From Pseudooceanicola marinus (GTDB lineage Bacteria > Pseudomonadota > Alphaproteobacteria > Rhodobacterales > Rhodobacteraceae), in NCBI RefSeq assembly GCF_002786295.1, contig NZ_PGTC01000010.1, positions 496,001 through 560,000 on the forward strand: a stretch of DNA of 64,000 nt, given 5' to 3'. This document shows positions 52,497 through 59,420 of this stretch, piece by piece. How positions within the stretch are numbered: position 1 is the first letter of the stretch; each line of letters begins with the position of its first letter. The position numbers and the translations under genes were made by a program. A model generated the notes under the pieces. It worked only from the letters and a program-made list of their open reading frames with translations. It was not told the origin of the DNA and did no database searches.

Positions 52497-52985
52497 TCAG
52501 GCGCTGAAGGGGCGGAACCCGGCGGCGTCGCCCATCAGGCGGGGCAAGTCGGCCAGCACCTCCGCCGCGGCGAGGGGGCGGGCAATGGGACGCGACGACA
52601 GGCCGAACCCGGTGAAATAGGCGGGCTCGCCCAGGCGGATGTCGGCGGGCAGGGCGGTGTTTGCGCGGACATCCAGCCAACGCCACTCGCCCGTGCCCAG
52701 CAGGGAGACCTCTGCGGCCTCGCCTTCGGGGCGCGTCACCGTCAGGACCATGGTGTCGATCAGACCGGCATAGCCGTCGCGCAGGTGCAGTGGCACCGGC
52801 GCATCCGGGGCAAGGCCGTCGATTTCCATCACGGGGGCATGGCACAGCAGCATCCAGGCCCAGCTGAGGTCGTGGCGCGCCATCATCTGGCGCACTGACT
52901 CCTTCAGGGTGAAATAGCCGTCCAGAATGTCGTGGAACGGCTGCGCATGATCCCCGGCGTGCCCCCCGTTTTCGGGCAGGATCAT
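52497..52985 (-). CDS. Unknown protein coupled to the split oxygenase
   Basis: A 162-residue protein starting MILPENGGHAGDHAQPFHDI. Its ATG overlaps the stop of the oxygenase alpha subunit (ATGA), so it is a strongly linked partner. Visible features: ILDGYFTLKESVRQMMARHDLSWAWMLLCHAPVMEIDGLA, an acidic stretch, and TGEWRWLDVRANTALPADIRLGEPAYFTGFG. It has only one cysteine, so no iron-sulfur cluster, and I see no signal peptide. The general length and position resemble beta subunits of Rieske oxygenases, but sequence similarity to the SnoaL-like beta fold is not evident to me. Function unknown. Confidence 0.75.
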   Translation of the reverse strand: MILPENGGHAGDHAQPFHDILDGYFTLKESVRQMMARHDLSWAWMLLCHAPVMEIDGLAPDAPVPLHLRDGYAGLIDTMVLTVTRPEGEAAEVSLLGTGEWRWLDVRANTALPADIRLGEPAYFTGFGLSSRPIARPLAAAEVLADLPRLMGDAAGFRPFSA

Positions 52986-54214
52986 ACCGTCGCGTCCCAG
53001 GGCGCAGCCTGGCGGCGCTCCATGTCGGCGGCCATGCTTGCGCCCAGCCAGTCGTCGCTGTCGGCGATGGCGTCGTTGGACAGCGGCCCCATGATCTGCG
53101 GCGTGGTCTGCATGTCCTGCATCGGCAACCGGTCCAGCTTGCCCGTCTGCACGGCCTTGATCGCCTTGCGCAGCAGAAGGCGGTACCGGATGATCGCCGC
53201 ATCGCCCCGGCCCAGGTGTTCGCGGGTCCGGTCCTGGATCGCGCCCATGCTTTCCACCGCCCATTGGTCATGCACGTTGATGTCCATGCCCATGCCCGTG
53301 TAGGTTAGCGATTTCTGCTCTTCTGGGTCGTAGTGGTAGTTGTTCGAGGCGTTCTTCAGCGGCGCGTAATCGGGCAGGCTGTGTTCCTTCAGGCGCTGCT
53401 CGCGCATCAGCTCCTTGTTCACCGGTTTGTCGAAGCTGGTGAACATCGTGAACCAGTAGCAGTTCTCGTCGTCGACGGGCACGTGCCACTGGGTGATGAT
53501 CATCTCGCGCGACATCGGGATGCAGATGGCCGAGGGGAAGATCTGGTTGGTGACCCGCACGTGGGTCAGCCCGCCCTTCATGTGGCGCAGCGAGGTGATC
53601 TTCAGGCCGAAGGGGGTCTCGTCCACCTCGATGTCCGGGCGGGGATACTCGCGCAGCACCTGGGTGATCGGCATGTCGGTATTCGCGGCCTTGTCGCGGA
53701 ACTGCTTGCCGTAGCCGTCGCTGGGGTCCTCGTCCTGCAGGAAGCGGTGCAGGAAGGAGGCATGGCTGGGGTCGATGCCGATCTCCAGCGCCTGCAGCCA
53801 GTTGCATTCCCACAGGCCCTTGAAGGCGAAGACATGGCTTTCGGGGGCGCGGAAACAGTCGAAGTTTGGGAAGGCCGGCGCCTCACCCTCGCCCATGAAG
53901 GCAAAGCAGATGCCGTTCTTCTCGACCACCGGGTAGACGGGGCCGCCCTCGACCAGGCGGATCTCCTCGCGCGCGGGGTGATGGGTGGGGGCCTCGTCGG
54001 CGCTGGCCTCGCGGGTGGCCAGGATCAGGTCTCCGGCCTCGTCCCTCATCATGACCAGGCGTTCGCCCAGCAGGTTCACGGGCAGCATGGGATCGTTGGC
54101 GCCGGCCAGCTCATCGGTCAGGGCGGCCGGCTGCCAGTACTGGCGATGCACGGCGCCGGCGGGGGTGTCCGGGCCGATGCGGGTGATCTGGTCGTTCAGC
54201 TTCTGGGTAATCAT
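52982..54214 (-). CDS. Rieske oxygenase catalytic subunit lacking the 2Fe-2S ligands
   Basis: A 410-residue oxygenase alpha-type protein of the phthalate-4,5-dioxygenase kind (typical N-terminus NDQITRIGPDTPAGAVHRQYWQPA). Catalytic iron site: ECNWLQALEIGIDPSHASFLHR (His151 and His156, after the conserved CNWLQALE) with the later acidic ligand in the QDRTREHLGRGD region. The usual Rieske segment between LGERLVMMRDEAG (about 50-60) and YPVVEKNGICFAFMGEG (94-110) is replaced by about 35 residues with no CxH or CxxH. A separate Rieske protein is encoded 66 bases upstream. Together they seem to make one oxygenase from two polypeptides. Substrate unknown. Confidence 0.85.
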   Translation of the reverse strand: MITQKLNDQITRIGPDTPAGAVHRQYWQPAALTDELAGANDPMLPVNLLGERLVMMRDEAGDLILATREASADEAPTHHPAREEIRLVEGGPVYPVVEKNGICFAFMGEGEAPAFPNFDCFRAPESHVFAFKGLWECNWLQALEIGIDPSHASFLHRFLQDEDPSDGYGKQFRDKAANTDMPITQVLREYPRPDIEVDETPFGLKITSLRHMKGGLTHVRVTNQIFPSAICIPMSREMIITQWHVPVDDENCYWFTMFTSFDKPVNKELMREQRLKEHSLPDYAPLKNASNNYHYDPEEQKSLTYTGMGMDINVHDQWAVESMGAIQDRTREHLGRGDAAIIRYRLLLRKAIKAVQTGKLDRLPMQDMQTTPQIMGPLSNDAIADSDDWLGASMAADMERRQAAPWDATV

Positions 54215-54280
54215 GTGGGGCTCCTTTGCGGGAACGCGTGGGGAAGATGTGGGGCGCGCGGCGCCAGAGGGAAGGGGGGC

Positions 54281-54679
54281 TCAGGCGTCGAAGGCGGGGG
54301 GGGTGCCCTCACCGGACCAGGCGAAGATCTCTCCGTTCCGTTCGACCACGGTGAAGCTGGGCAGCTTGATCGCCTTGTACATGGTGGAATCCACAGGCTC
54401 GGCAGGCTGTTCGGTGCATTGGCCCGACCGGTCGAAATGCCAGCCGTGGAAGGGGCAGCGGATGCCGTTGTTCTCATGCCGGCCAAAGCAGAGGTCGGCG
54501 CCACGGTGCGGGCAGTAGCGGCCGATCAGGCCCAGCTCGCCTTCCTCGTCGCGGAACAGCACCAGTTTCTGGCCGAAGGCCGTCACCGGGGTCACCGGTC
54601 GCGGGCCGGCCAGGGCGTCTGTGCTGGCGATCTTTACCCAGGTCGACGGGACGGTCTCGGGTTGGGTCGCTTGGCTCAT
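54281..54679 (-). CDS. Stand-alone Rieske [2Fe-2S] protein
   Basis: A 132-residue protein consisting only of the Rieske domain of an aromatic oxygenase alpha subunit. Ligands: Cys56-Pro-His58 in YCPHRGADLC and Cys75-Pro-Phe-His78 in RCPFHGWHFD; the surrounding GELGLIGRYCPHRGADLCFG and HFDRSGQCTEQP match full-length oxygenases. It lies upstream of the ligand-less alpha subunit and probably completes it. A start at 54679 is preferred over an upstream ATG because the Rieske fold begins soon after. It differs from small Rieske ferredoxins by the CPHRGAxL / CPFHGWxFD motif set. Confidence 0.9.
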   Translation of the reverse strand: MSQATQPETVPSTWVKIASTDALAGPRPVTPVTAFGQKLVLFRDEEGELGLIGRYCPHRGADLCFGRHENNGIRCPFHGWHFDRSGQCTEQPAEPVDSTMYKAIKLPSFTVVERNGEIFAWSGEGTPPAFDA

Positions 54680-54927
54680 GTCTCTACTATCCTCTGGGGC
54701 GCCCGGACCGGCATCTGCCGCCTCTTCGGGCATTTAATCTGGGCGATAATCGACCACTTGGGCTTTATTCAAACTTCTCATTGATTTTGGATCCGGTCAA
54801 TGCCAATGATCGAGCCAACGCAGCACGGCGACTGTCTGCCAGTGAAACGCCCCTGAAATCGCCCCATGCCGATCAAAAAGGCATCAGTGCCGGGCAGGCG
54901 GGGCGGCAAGGATGTAACGAGGATCGC

Positions 54928-56121
54928 ATGAGCGCCAAGATCGCAATTGTCGGTGGCGGGCCTTCGGGGTGCTACACCGCCCAGGCCCTTCTGAAACGCG
55001 CCCCCGATCTGGAGGTGGACGTGATAGATGCCCTGCCCGTGCCCTACGGGCTGGTGCGCTATGGCGTGGCCGCCGACCATCAGGGGACCAAGGGCGTGGC
55101 GCGGCAGTTCGCGCGCCTCTTCACCCGGCAGAAGGCGCAGTTCTTCGGCAATCTGCGGGTGGGCGAGGACGTCTCCCTCGACGAGTTGCGCGCGGCCTAT
55201 GACGCGGTCGTCCTGGCCACGGGCCTCTCGGCGGACCGCCCGTTGGGCATGCCGGGCGAGGATCTGCCGGGCGTCATCGGCGCGGGCGCTCTGACCCGCG
55301 CGCTGTACGAACATCCCGACGCCACCGACCTGCCGCATCTGGGCGCCACGCCGGTGGTCATCGGTACCGGGAACGTGGCCATCGACGTGCTGCGCCTGCT
55401 GGCCAAGACCCCGGCGGAGCTGCACGGCAGTGACCTCGGCGCCGGACCCAGCGACTGGCTGGCCGCCCAGGGGATCGAGCGGATCACCGTGATCGGCCGT
55501 TCGCCCGCGGCCGCCGCCCGTTTCTCGCCGGTTATGGTGAAGGAGCTGGGAGAGCTGTCGCGCGCCGAGATCCAGGTGCGCCACCCGGCGCCCGAGGCCG
55601 AAGACGCGCTGAACCTGGCTGCCGCGGCCTCCTCCGGCCCGCTGCCGATCGAGTTCCGCTTCGAGACCCGGCCCCTGGCGCTGGAGGCCACCGAGAGCGG
55701 GCTGCGCCTGACGGTCGAGACCCCCGAGGGCGAGGATCGGATCGACGCCAGTTCCGTCATCTCGGCCATCGGATTCACCTGCGACGGGCGGCTGGATCGC
55801 GCCGGGCTTCTGGCCGAGGCGGAGGCGGGCGCAGCCTCGCGCCTTTACGCTGCCGGCTGGTTCCGGGGCGGCCCCACGGGCGCCATCCCGCAGTGCCGCG
55901 AAGAGGGACAGGCCCTGGCCGCGCGAATCCTGGAGGAGATCTCCCCCGATCCCGCCCGCCCGGGCCGCGGGCTTTTCGCCGGTCGCGCGGGCGTTGTCGA
56001 TTTCGATCACTGGCAGCAGATCGACGCGCAGGAACTGGCCGCCGCCCCCGAGGATCGCTGCCGCCGCAAGTTCGCCCGCCGCGAAGACCTTTTGCGTCCC
56101 GCTCTTTCTCAGGACGAGTGA
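54928..56121 (+). CDS. FprA-type NADPH:ferredoxin/adrenodoxin-like reductase
   Basis: A 397-residue FAD protein of the adrenodoxin reductase/FprA family. The N-terminal FAD motif IAIVGGGPSGCYTAQALLKRAP and the typical PYGLVRYGVAADHQGTKGVARQF sequence define it; a second nucleotide motif appears at VVIGTGNVAIDVLRLLAK (NADPH). Near the end YAAGWFRGGPTGAIPQCREEGQALAARI carries the FAD ribityl-binding Asp-less motif of the family. It would pass electrons from NADPH to the following flavodoxin or to the Rieske protein. It is divergent from the Rieske gene, with a 248-base shared promoter region. ATG 54928 follows GAGG. Confidence 0.9.
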   Translation: MSAKIAIVGGGPSGCYTAQALLKRAPDLEVDVIDALPVPYGLVRYGVAADHQGTKGVARQFARLFTRQKAQFFGNLRVGEDVSLDELRAAYDAVVLATGLSADRPLGMPGEDLPGVIGAGALTRALYEHPDATDLPHLGATPVVIGTGNVAIDVLRLLAKTPAELHGSDLGAGPSDWLAAQGIERITVIGRSPAAAARFSPVMVKELGELSRAEIQVRHPAPEAEDALNLAAAASSGPLPIEFRFETRPLALEATESGLRLTVETPEGEDRIDASSVISAIGFTCDGRLDRAGLLAEAEAGAASRLYAAGWFRGGPTGAIPQCREEGQALAARILEEISPDPARPGRGLFAGRAGVVDFDHWQQIDAQELAAAPEDRCRRKFARREDLLRPALSQDE

Positions 56122-56141
56122 TTTCAGGTCCTTCCCGAGGA

Positions 56142-56180
56142 CCCCAGTCTCAAGCCCCCAAATGCAGGCCCCCAGTCTCA
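56142..56180 (+). repeat. 11-base direct repeat CCCCAGTCTCA
   Basis: Copies at 56142-56152 and 56170-56180, in the short gap between the reductase and flavodoxin genes. Likely a small tandem duplication. Confidence 0.6.
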
Positions 56181-56194
56181 GGACCCATGACCCC

Positions 56195-56638
56195 ATGAAG
56201 ATCGCCATCTACTACGGAACCGAAACCGGCAACGCCGAGATGCTGGCCGAGGATATCGCCACAGAGCTGGAGGACGCGCACGAGACCTCCGTCGCCGACC
56301 TGGCCGAGACCGCGCCCGAGGCGCTGAAGGCGGCGGAGCTGAATGTGATCGTCTGTTCCTCCTACGACGACGGCGATTTCCCCGCCTCCGCCAAGCCCTT
56401 CGTGGAAAAGCTGAATGACGAGAGTCCCGACTTGTCGGGCGTCCGCTTCGCCGTCTTCGGGCTGGGCGACAGCGAGTACGAGGCGACCTACGGTTTCGGC
56501 TCGATGAAGCTGGCGGATCTGCTGGTCGCGTGCGGCGCCACCACCCTGGGCGAACGGATTGTCCATGACGCCGCCGGTGATGACCTGCCCGAGGATCTGG
56601 CGCTGCCCTGGCTGGCCGGGATCCTCGAAACCGCCTGA
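56195..56638 (+). CDS. Flavodoxin-domain protein (MioC-like)
   Basis: A 147-residue FMN-binding flavodoxin-fold protein: MKIAIYYGTETGNAEMLAED carries the phosphate loop (TETGNAE), followed by LNVIVCSSYDDGDFPASAKPF and FAVFGLGDSEYEATYGFGSM, which form the isoalloxazine-binding loops. It resembles MioC and the N-terminal domain of sulfite/cytochrome P450 reductases. The gene is 73 bases after fprA on the same strand, so the pair could supply electrons to the nearby oxygenase. Alternative roles in methionine synthase or biotin synthase reactivation are possible. Confidence 0.85.
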   Translation: MKIAIYYGTETGNAEMLAEDIATELEDAHETSVADLAETAPEALKAAELNVIVCSSYDDGDFPASAKPFVEKLNDESPDLSGVRFAVFGLGDSEYEATYGFGSMKLADLLVACGATTLGERIVHDAAGDDLPEDLALPWLAGILETA

Positions 56639-56798
56639 CGTTGTAACCGGGGTCCTCGTGCGCCCCCTTGTTGCCCCGTCCCTCACGTTGCCCCGGCCCC
56701 ATGCCGCCCCGTGGCCGCGCGGCGCCGCTTTCGCGCGGCCCGTGCTTTGCCTTTCGGGGCAAGCTCTGACATGAAGGCGACAAATGCGAGGGGGCGTC

Positions 56799-57746
56799 AT
56801 GTCAGATCAGATCACCCAGGCCTTCGGCCATCCGCTGGAACGGTCCAAGGCCATGTCGGGCGACACGCCCGCCGACCGCATCTCCCTGCGGGACTACCTG
56901 ACCGAGGTGGAAATCGGCGCGTTCCAGCAAGAGCGGGGCCGGATGCAGCGCCTGCGTTTCAACATCGTCGTCGAGGTGCGCCAGCAGGCGGCCCCGGTCG
57001 ATGATGATGTCGACCGCATCCTGTCCTACGATACGATCACCGAGGCCATCGAGGCCGAACTGGCGGCCGAACGCCTGAACCTGCTGGAAACGCTGGCCGA
57101 ACGCATCACCGCCCGCATCCTGGCCGAATCCCAGGCGCAGCGCGTCTTCACCCGGATCGAGAAGCTCGACCGAGGCCCCGGTGCCCTGGGGGTGGAGATC
57201 ATGCGCGCCGAAGGCGACGTGGCCCCGGTGGCGGATGCCGCCGCGGGCGAGGGCACGCCGGTGCCGCTGGTCGTCTTCCTGTCGGAAGAGGCCACGCGCT
57301 CGGATCGGCTGTCCGGCTGGCTGGATCAACTGGAGGCCGACCCGCGCCCCGTCATCCTGGCCTGTGGCCCGGGCCGGTGGGATCGCCCCCTGTCGACCTC
57401 GCCCCAGGCCCAGCGACGCATCGACCTGCTGGCGATCGAACAGGCCGCCTGGGTGCTGGCCGCGCGCGACCGGCGCTGTGTCGTGGTGAACTCGCGCACG
57501 GAACTCGACTGGGCGATGAAGCATGACCAGATCAGCCTCTGGGCGCCGTCGAAGATCGTTCTGGACGCCGCCGGTGACCGGCCCGATGCCGTGGGTGACG
57601 GCACGGGCCTGGTGCTGTGGTTCGCCGAGCTGATGGGCGCCTCGGATGTGCTGTTCGTCGGCGCGCCCCAGCCGCAGCCCGGGGACGCGGGGGAGGGGCC
57701 ACGTCTGGCCGCCTGCGCCGCCAATGGCCCGCTGACCCTGACCTGA
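56799..57746 (+). CDS. folB: Dihydroneopterin aldolase with C-terminal extra domain
   Basis: A 315-residue protein. Residues about 25-145 are a FolB domain (RISLRDYLTEVEIGAFQQERGRMQRLRFNIVVEVR, ILSYDTITEAIEAELAAERLNLLETLAERI, IEKLDRGPGALGVEI), cleaving dihydroneopterin to hydroxymethyldihydropterin. Residues about 165-315 are an extra domain (LVVFLSEEATRSDRLSGWLD, PVILACGPGRWDRPL, IDLLAIEQAAWVLAARDRRCVVVN) that resembles amino-acid-kinase folds of the MfnE sort, with degenerate phosphate motifs. Its role is unknown. The usual FolB is about 120 residues. It is followed by folP after 29 bases. Start 56799 has a GAGGGGG upstream. Confidence 0.88.
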   Translation: MSDQITQAFGHPLERSKAMSGDTPADRISLRDYLTEVEIGAFQQERGRMQRLRFNIVVEVRQQAAPVDDDVDRILSYDTITEAIEAELAAERLNLLETLAERITARILAESQAQRVFTRIEKLDRGPGALGVEIMRAEGDVAPVADAAAGEGTPVPLVVFLSEEATRSDRLSGWLDQLEADPRPVILACGPGRWDRPLSTSPQAQRRIDLLAIEQAAWVLAARDRRCVVVNSRTELDWAMKHDQISLWAPSKIVLDAAGDRPDAVGDGTGLVLWFAELMGASDVLFVGAPQPQPGDAGEGPRLAACAANGPLTLT

Positions 57747-57775
57747 TCCCCGCAACCGCCGACCGGAGGTCCGCC

Positions 57776-58792
57776 ATGACCCAGCTCTACTATCGCCCGC
57801 TCGTGCAATCCGGCCCCCGTCCCGAGGGGGCGCTGCCGCTGACCGGCGGGCCGCTGTGGTTCGACCGGGTGGAGGTGCTGTCGCGCGACGGCGCGCGCTT
57901 TGCCCCGGTCACCGATCTGCCCGAGGACTGGCAGCGCCGCCTCTGTCGCCCGCGCCCGGCGCTGGCCGGGCTGTCCATGGACGTGCCGCGCGTCATGGGG
58001 ATCCTCAACGTGACGCCCGACAGCTTTTCCGACGGCGGAGCCCATGACGCGCCCGAGGCCGCCCAGGCCCATGTCCGGGCGATGATCGCGGCGGGCGCCG
58101 ACATGATCGACGTGGGCGGCGAATCCACCCGTCCCGGCGCTGCCGAGGTGGCCGTGGCCGATGAGATCGCCCGCACCGCCCCGGTGATCGAGGCCATCGC
58201 CCCGCTGGGCTGCCCGGTCTCCATCGACACCCGCAAGGCGGAGGTGGGCCGCGCGGCAGCGCAGGCGGGCGCCGCATTGATCAACGACGTTTCTGGCTTT
58301 GCCCATGACCCGGCGCTGGCGGATGTGGCCGCGACCTTCGGGCTGCCGGTCTGCGTCATGCATATGCGCGCCACGCCTGCCGACATGCATGTTGATCCTC
58401 ACTACGATAATGCCCTGCTGGAGGTCTACGACGAGCTGGCCGCGCGCATCGACGCGGTGGAGGCGGCAGGCATTCCGCGCGCGCGCATCCTCGCGGATCC
58501 CGGTATCGGGTTCGCCAAGACCGCCCAGCACAATATCGAGATCCTGAACCGGCTGTCGCTGTTCCACGGGCTGGGCTGTCCGATCCTGCTGGGGGTCTCG
58601 CGCAAGCGTTTCATCGGCACCATCGGCGGTGCGGCGCAGGCCCGCGACCGCGCGCCCGGGTCCATCGCCGTGGCGCTGGCGGGGCTGGCCCAGGGAGTGC
58701 AGATGCTGCGCGTCCACGACGTGGCCGAGACGGTGCAGGCGGTGCGCCTGTGGCAGGCGGTTCAGACCGGGCAGATCGCGTCACAAGGATAA
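57776..58792 (+). CDS. folP: Dihydropteroate synthase
   Basis: Joins hydroxymethyldihydropterin pyrophosphate with p-aminobenzoate in folate synthesis; target of sulfonamides. The 338 residues have the TIM-barrel signatures VMGILNVTPDSFSDGG, IDVGGESTRPGA, VSIDTRKAEV, ALINDVSGF, VCVMHMRATP, RILADPGIGFAKT and LLGVSRKRFIG. It has an N-terminal extension of about 70 residues (YYRPLVQSGPRPEGALPL) compared with the E. coli protein, common in this group of bacteria. ATG 57776 follows GGAGG. It shares an operon with folB. Confidence 0.96.
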   Translation: MTQLYYRPLVQSGPRPEGALPLTGGPLWFDRVEVLSRDGARFAPVTDLPEDWQRRLCRPRPALAGLSMDVPRVMGILNVTPDSFSDGGAHDAPEAAQAHVRAMIAAGADMIDVGGESTRPGAAEVAVADEIARTAPVIEAIAPLGCPVSIDTRKAEVGRAAAQAGAALINDVSGFAHDPALADVAATFGLPVCVMHMRATPADMHVDPHYDNALLEVYDELAARIDAVEAAGIPRARILADPGIGFAKTAQHNIEILNRLSLFHGLGCPILLGVSRKRFIGTIGGAAQARDRAPGSIAVALAGLAQGVQMLRVHDVAETVQAVRLWQAVQTGQIASQG

Positions 58793-59420
58793 CCCGGCTG
58801 CCGCACCGCCCAGCCCGCGACTGCGGTGCCGCAAGAAAGGTAATCGGCCCCGAGCGCGGAACGCACGGGGCCGGGACGCCGGATTGCACCGGGTAGGATT
58901 GAAAAGGTCTAGGTCATGCAATGCGCGACCGGCAAGGCCGGCCGGATGTTTTGTAGCTGCGCGGCGGGGGAGGCCACGTGGCGAGGATTTTGCCGTAGTG
59001 GTGGAAACCGACGCTCGGTACGGGACAGTCCGAGCGCCGGCCAACCGAGGTTGGCACCGGTCCTTGCGGGCGGCGCCACCACAACGTTTGCCCGGCCATA
59101 ATGGGGATAACGGCCGACAGGGGCATGTCGTCATCGACGACACCCAATGCCTACCCCGCCCGGCGGGGAAGGTGAAATCCGTATCGTTACCTAGGCAGTA
59201 TTGCCTATTCTCAAACCGGCCCTCCGGATGGCATGAGGATCACGCGCGCGCGGGACCGGGCGCATCGCGGGCAAGACGCCAGCAATGTTGCGACAGGCGC
59301 CTGTCCCGGCGCCGCCGCATATGGCCGCGCCGACGCGCCGTGGTACTCTGCGGGCGATCCGGCGGCGGCACGCGCAGGCGACGGGGCGGACGGGAACCGG
59401 AACTTGGGCGGGACGGACAC
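58793..59420. other. 628-base region without a supported gene
   Basis: Two GC hairpins follow folP: GCACCGC/GCGGTGC (58803-58809 with 58823-58829) and CGGCCCC/GGGGCCG (58845-58851 with 58867-58873). A 16-base inverted repeat lies at 59192-59207. Short open frames (58916-59101 and 59233-59424) are Arg/Gly/Ala-rich and not protein-like, although the second ends on the GTGA of the kinase gene. I see no tRNA-like fold. Confidence 0.6.
59192..59207. promoter_or_regulatory. Inverted repeat TAGGCA-GTAT-TGCCTA
   Basis: Perfect 6-bp arms in a locally AT-richer stretch 214 bases before the kinase start. A likely operator for a dimeric LuxR-type regulator, possibly the response regulator encoded downstream. 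Confidence 0.5.

Noticed and set aside
58629-59420. Upstream 264-residue extension of the histidine kinase frame
   Set aside because: It crosses the end of folP and a non-coding region, is Arg/Ala-rich, and the membrane helix begins at the GTG 59421.
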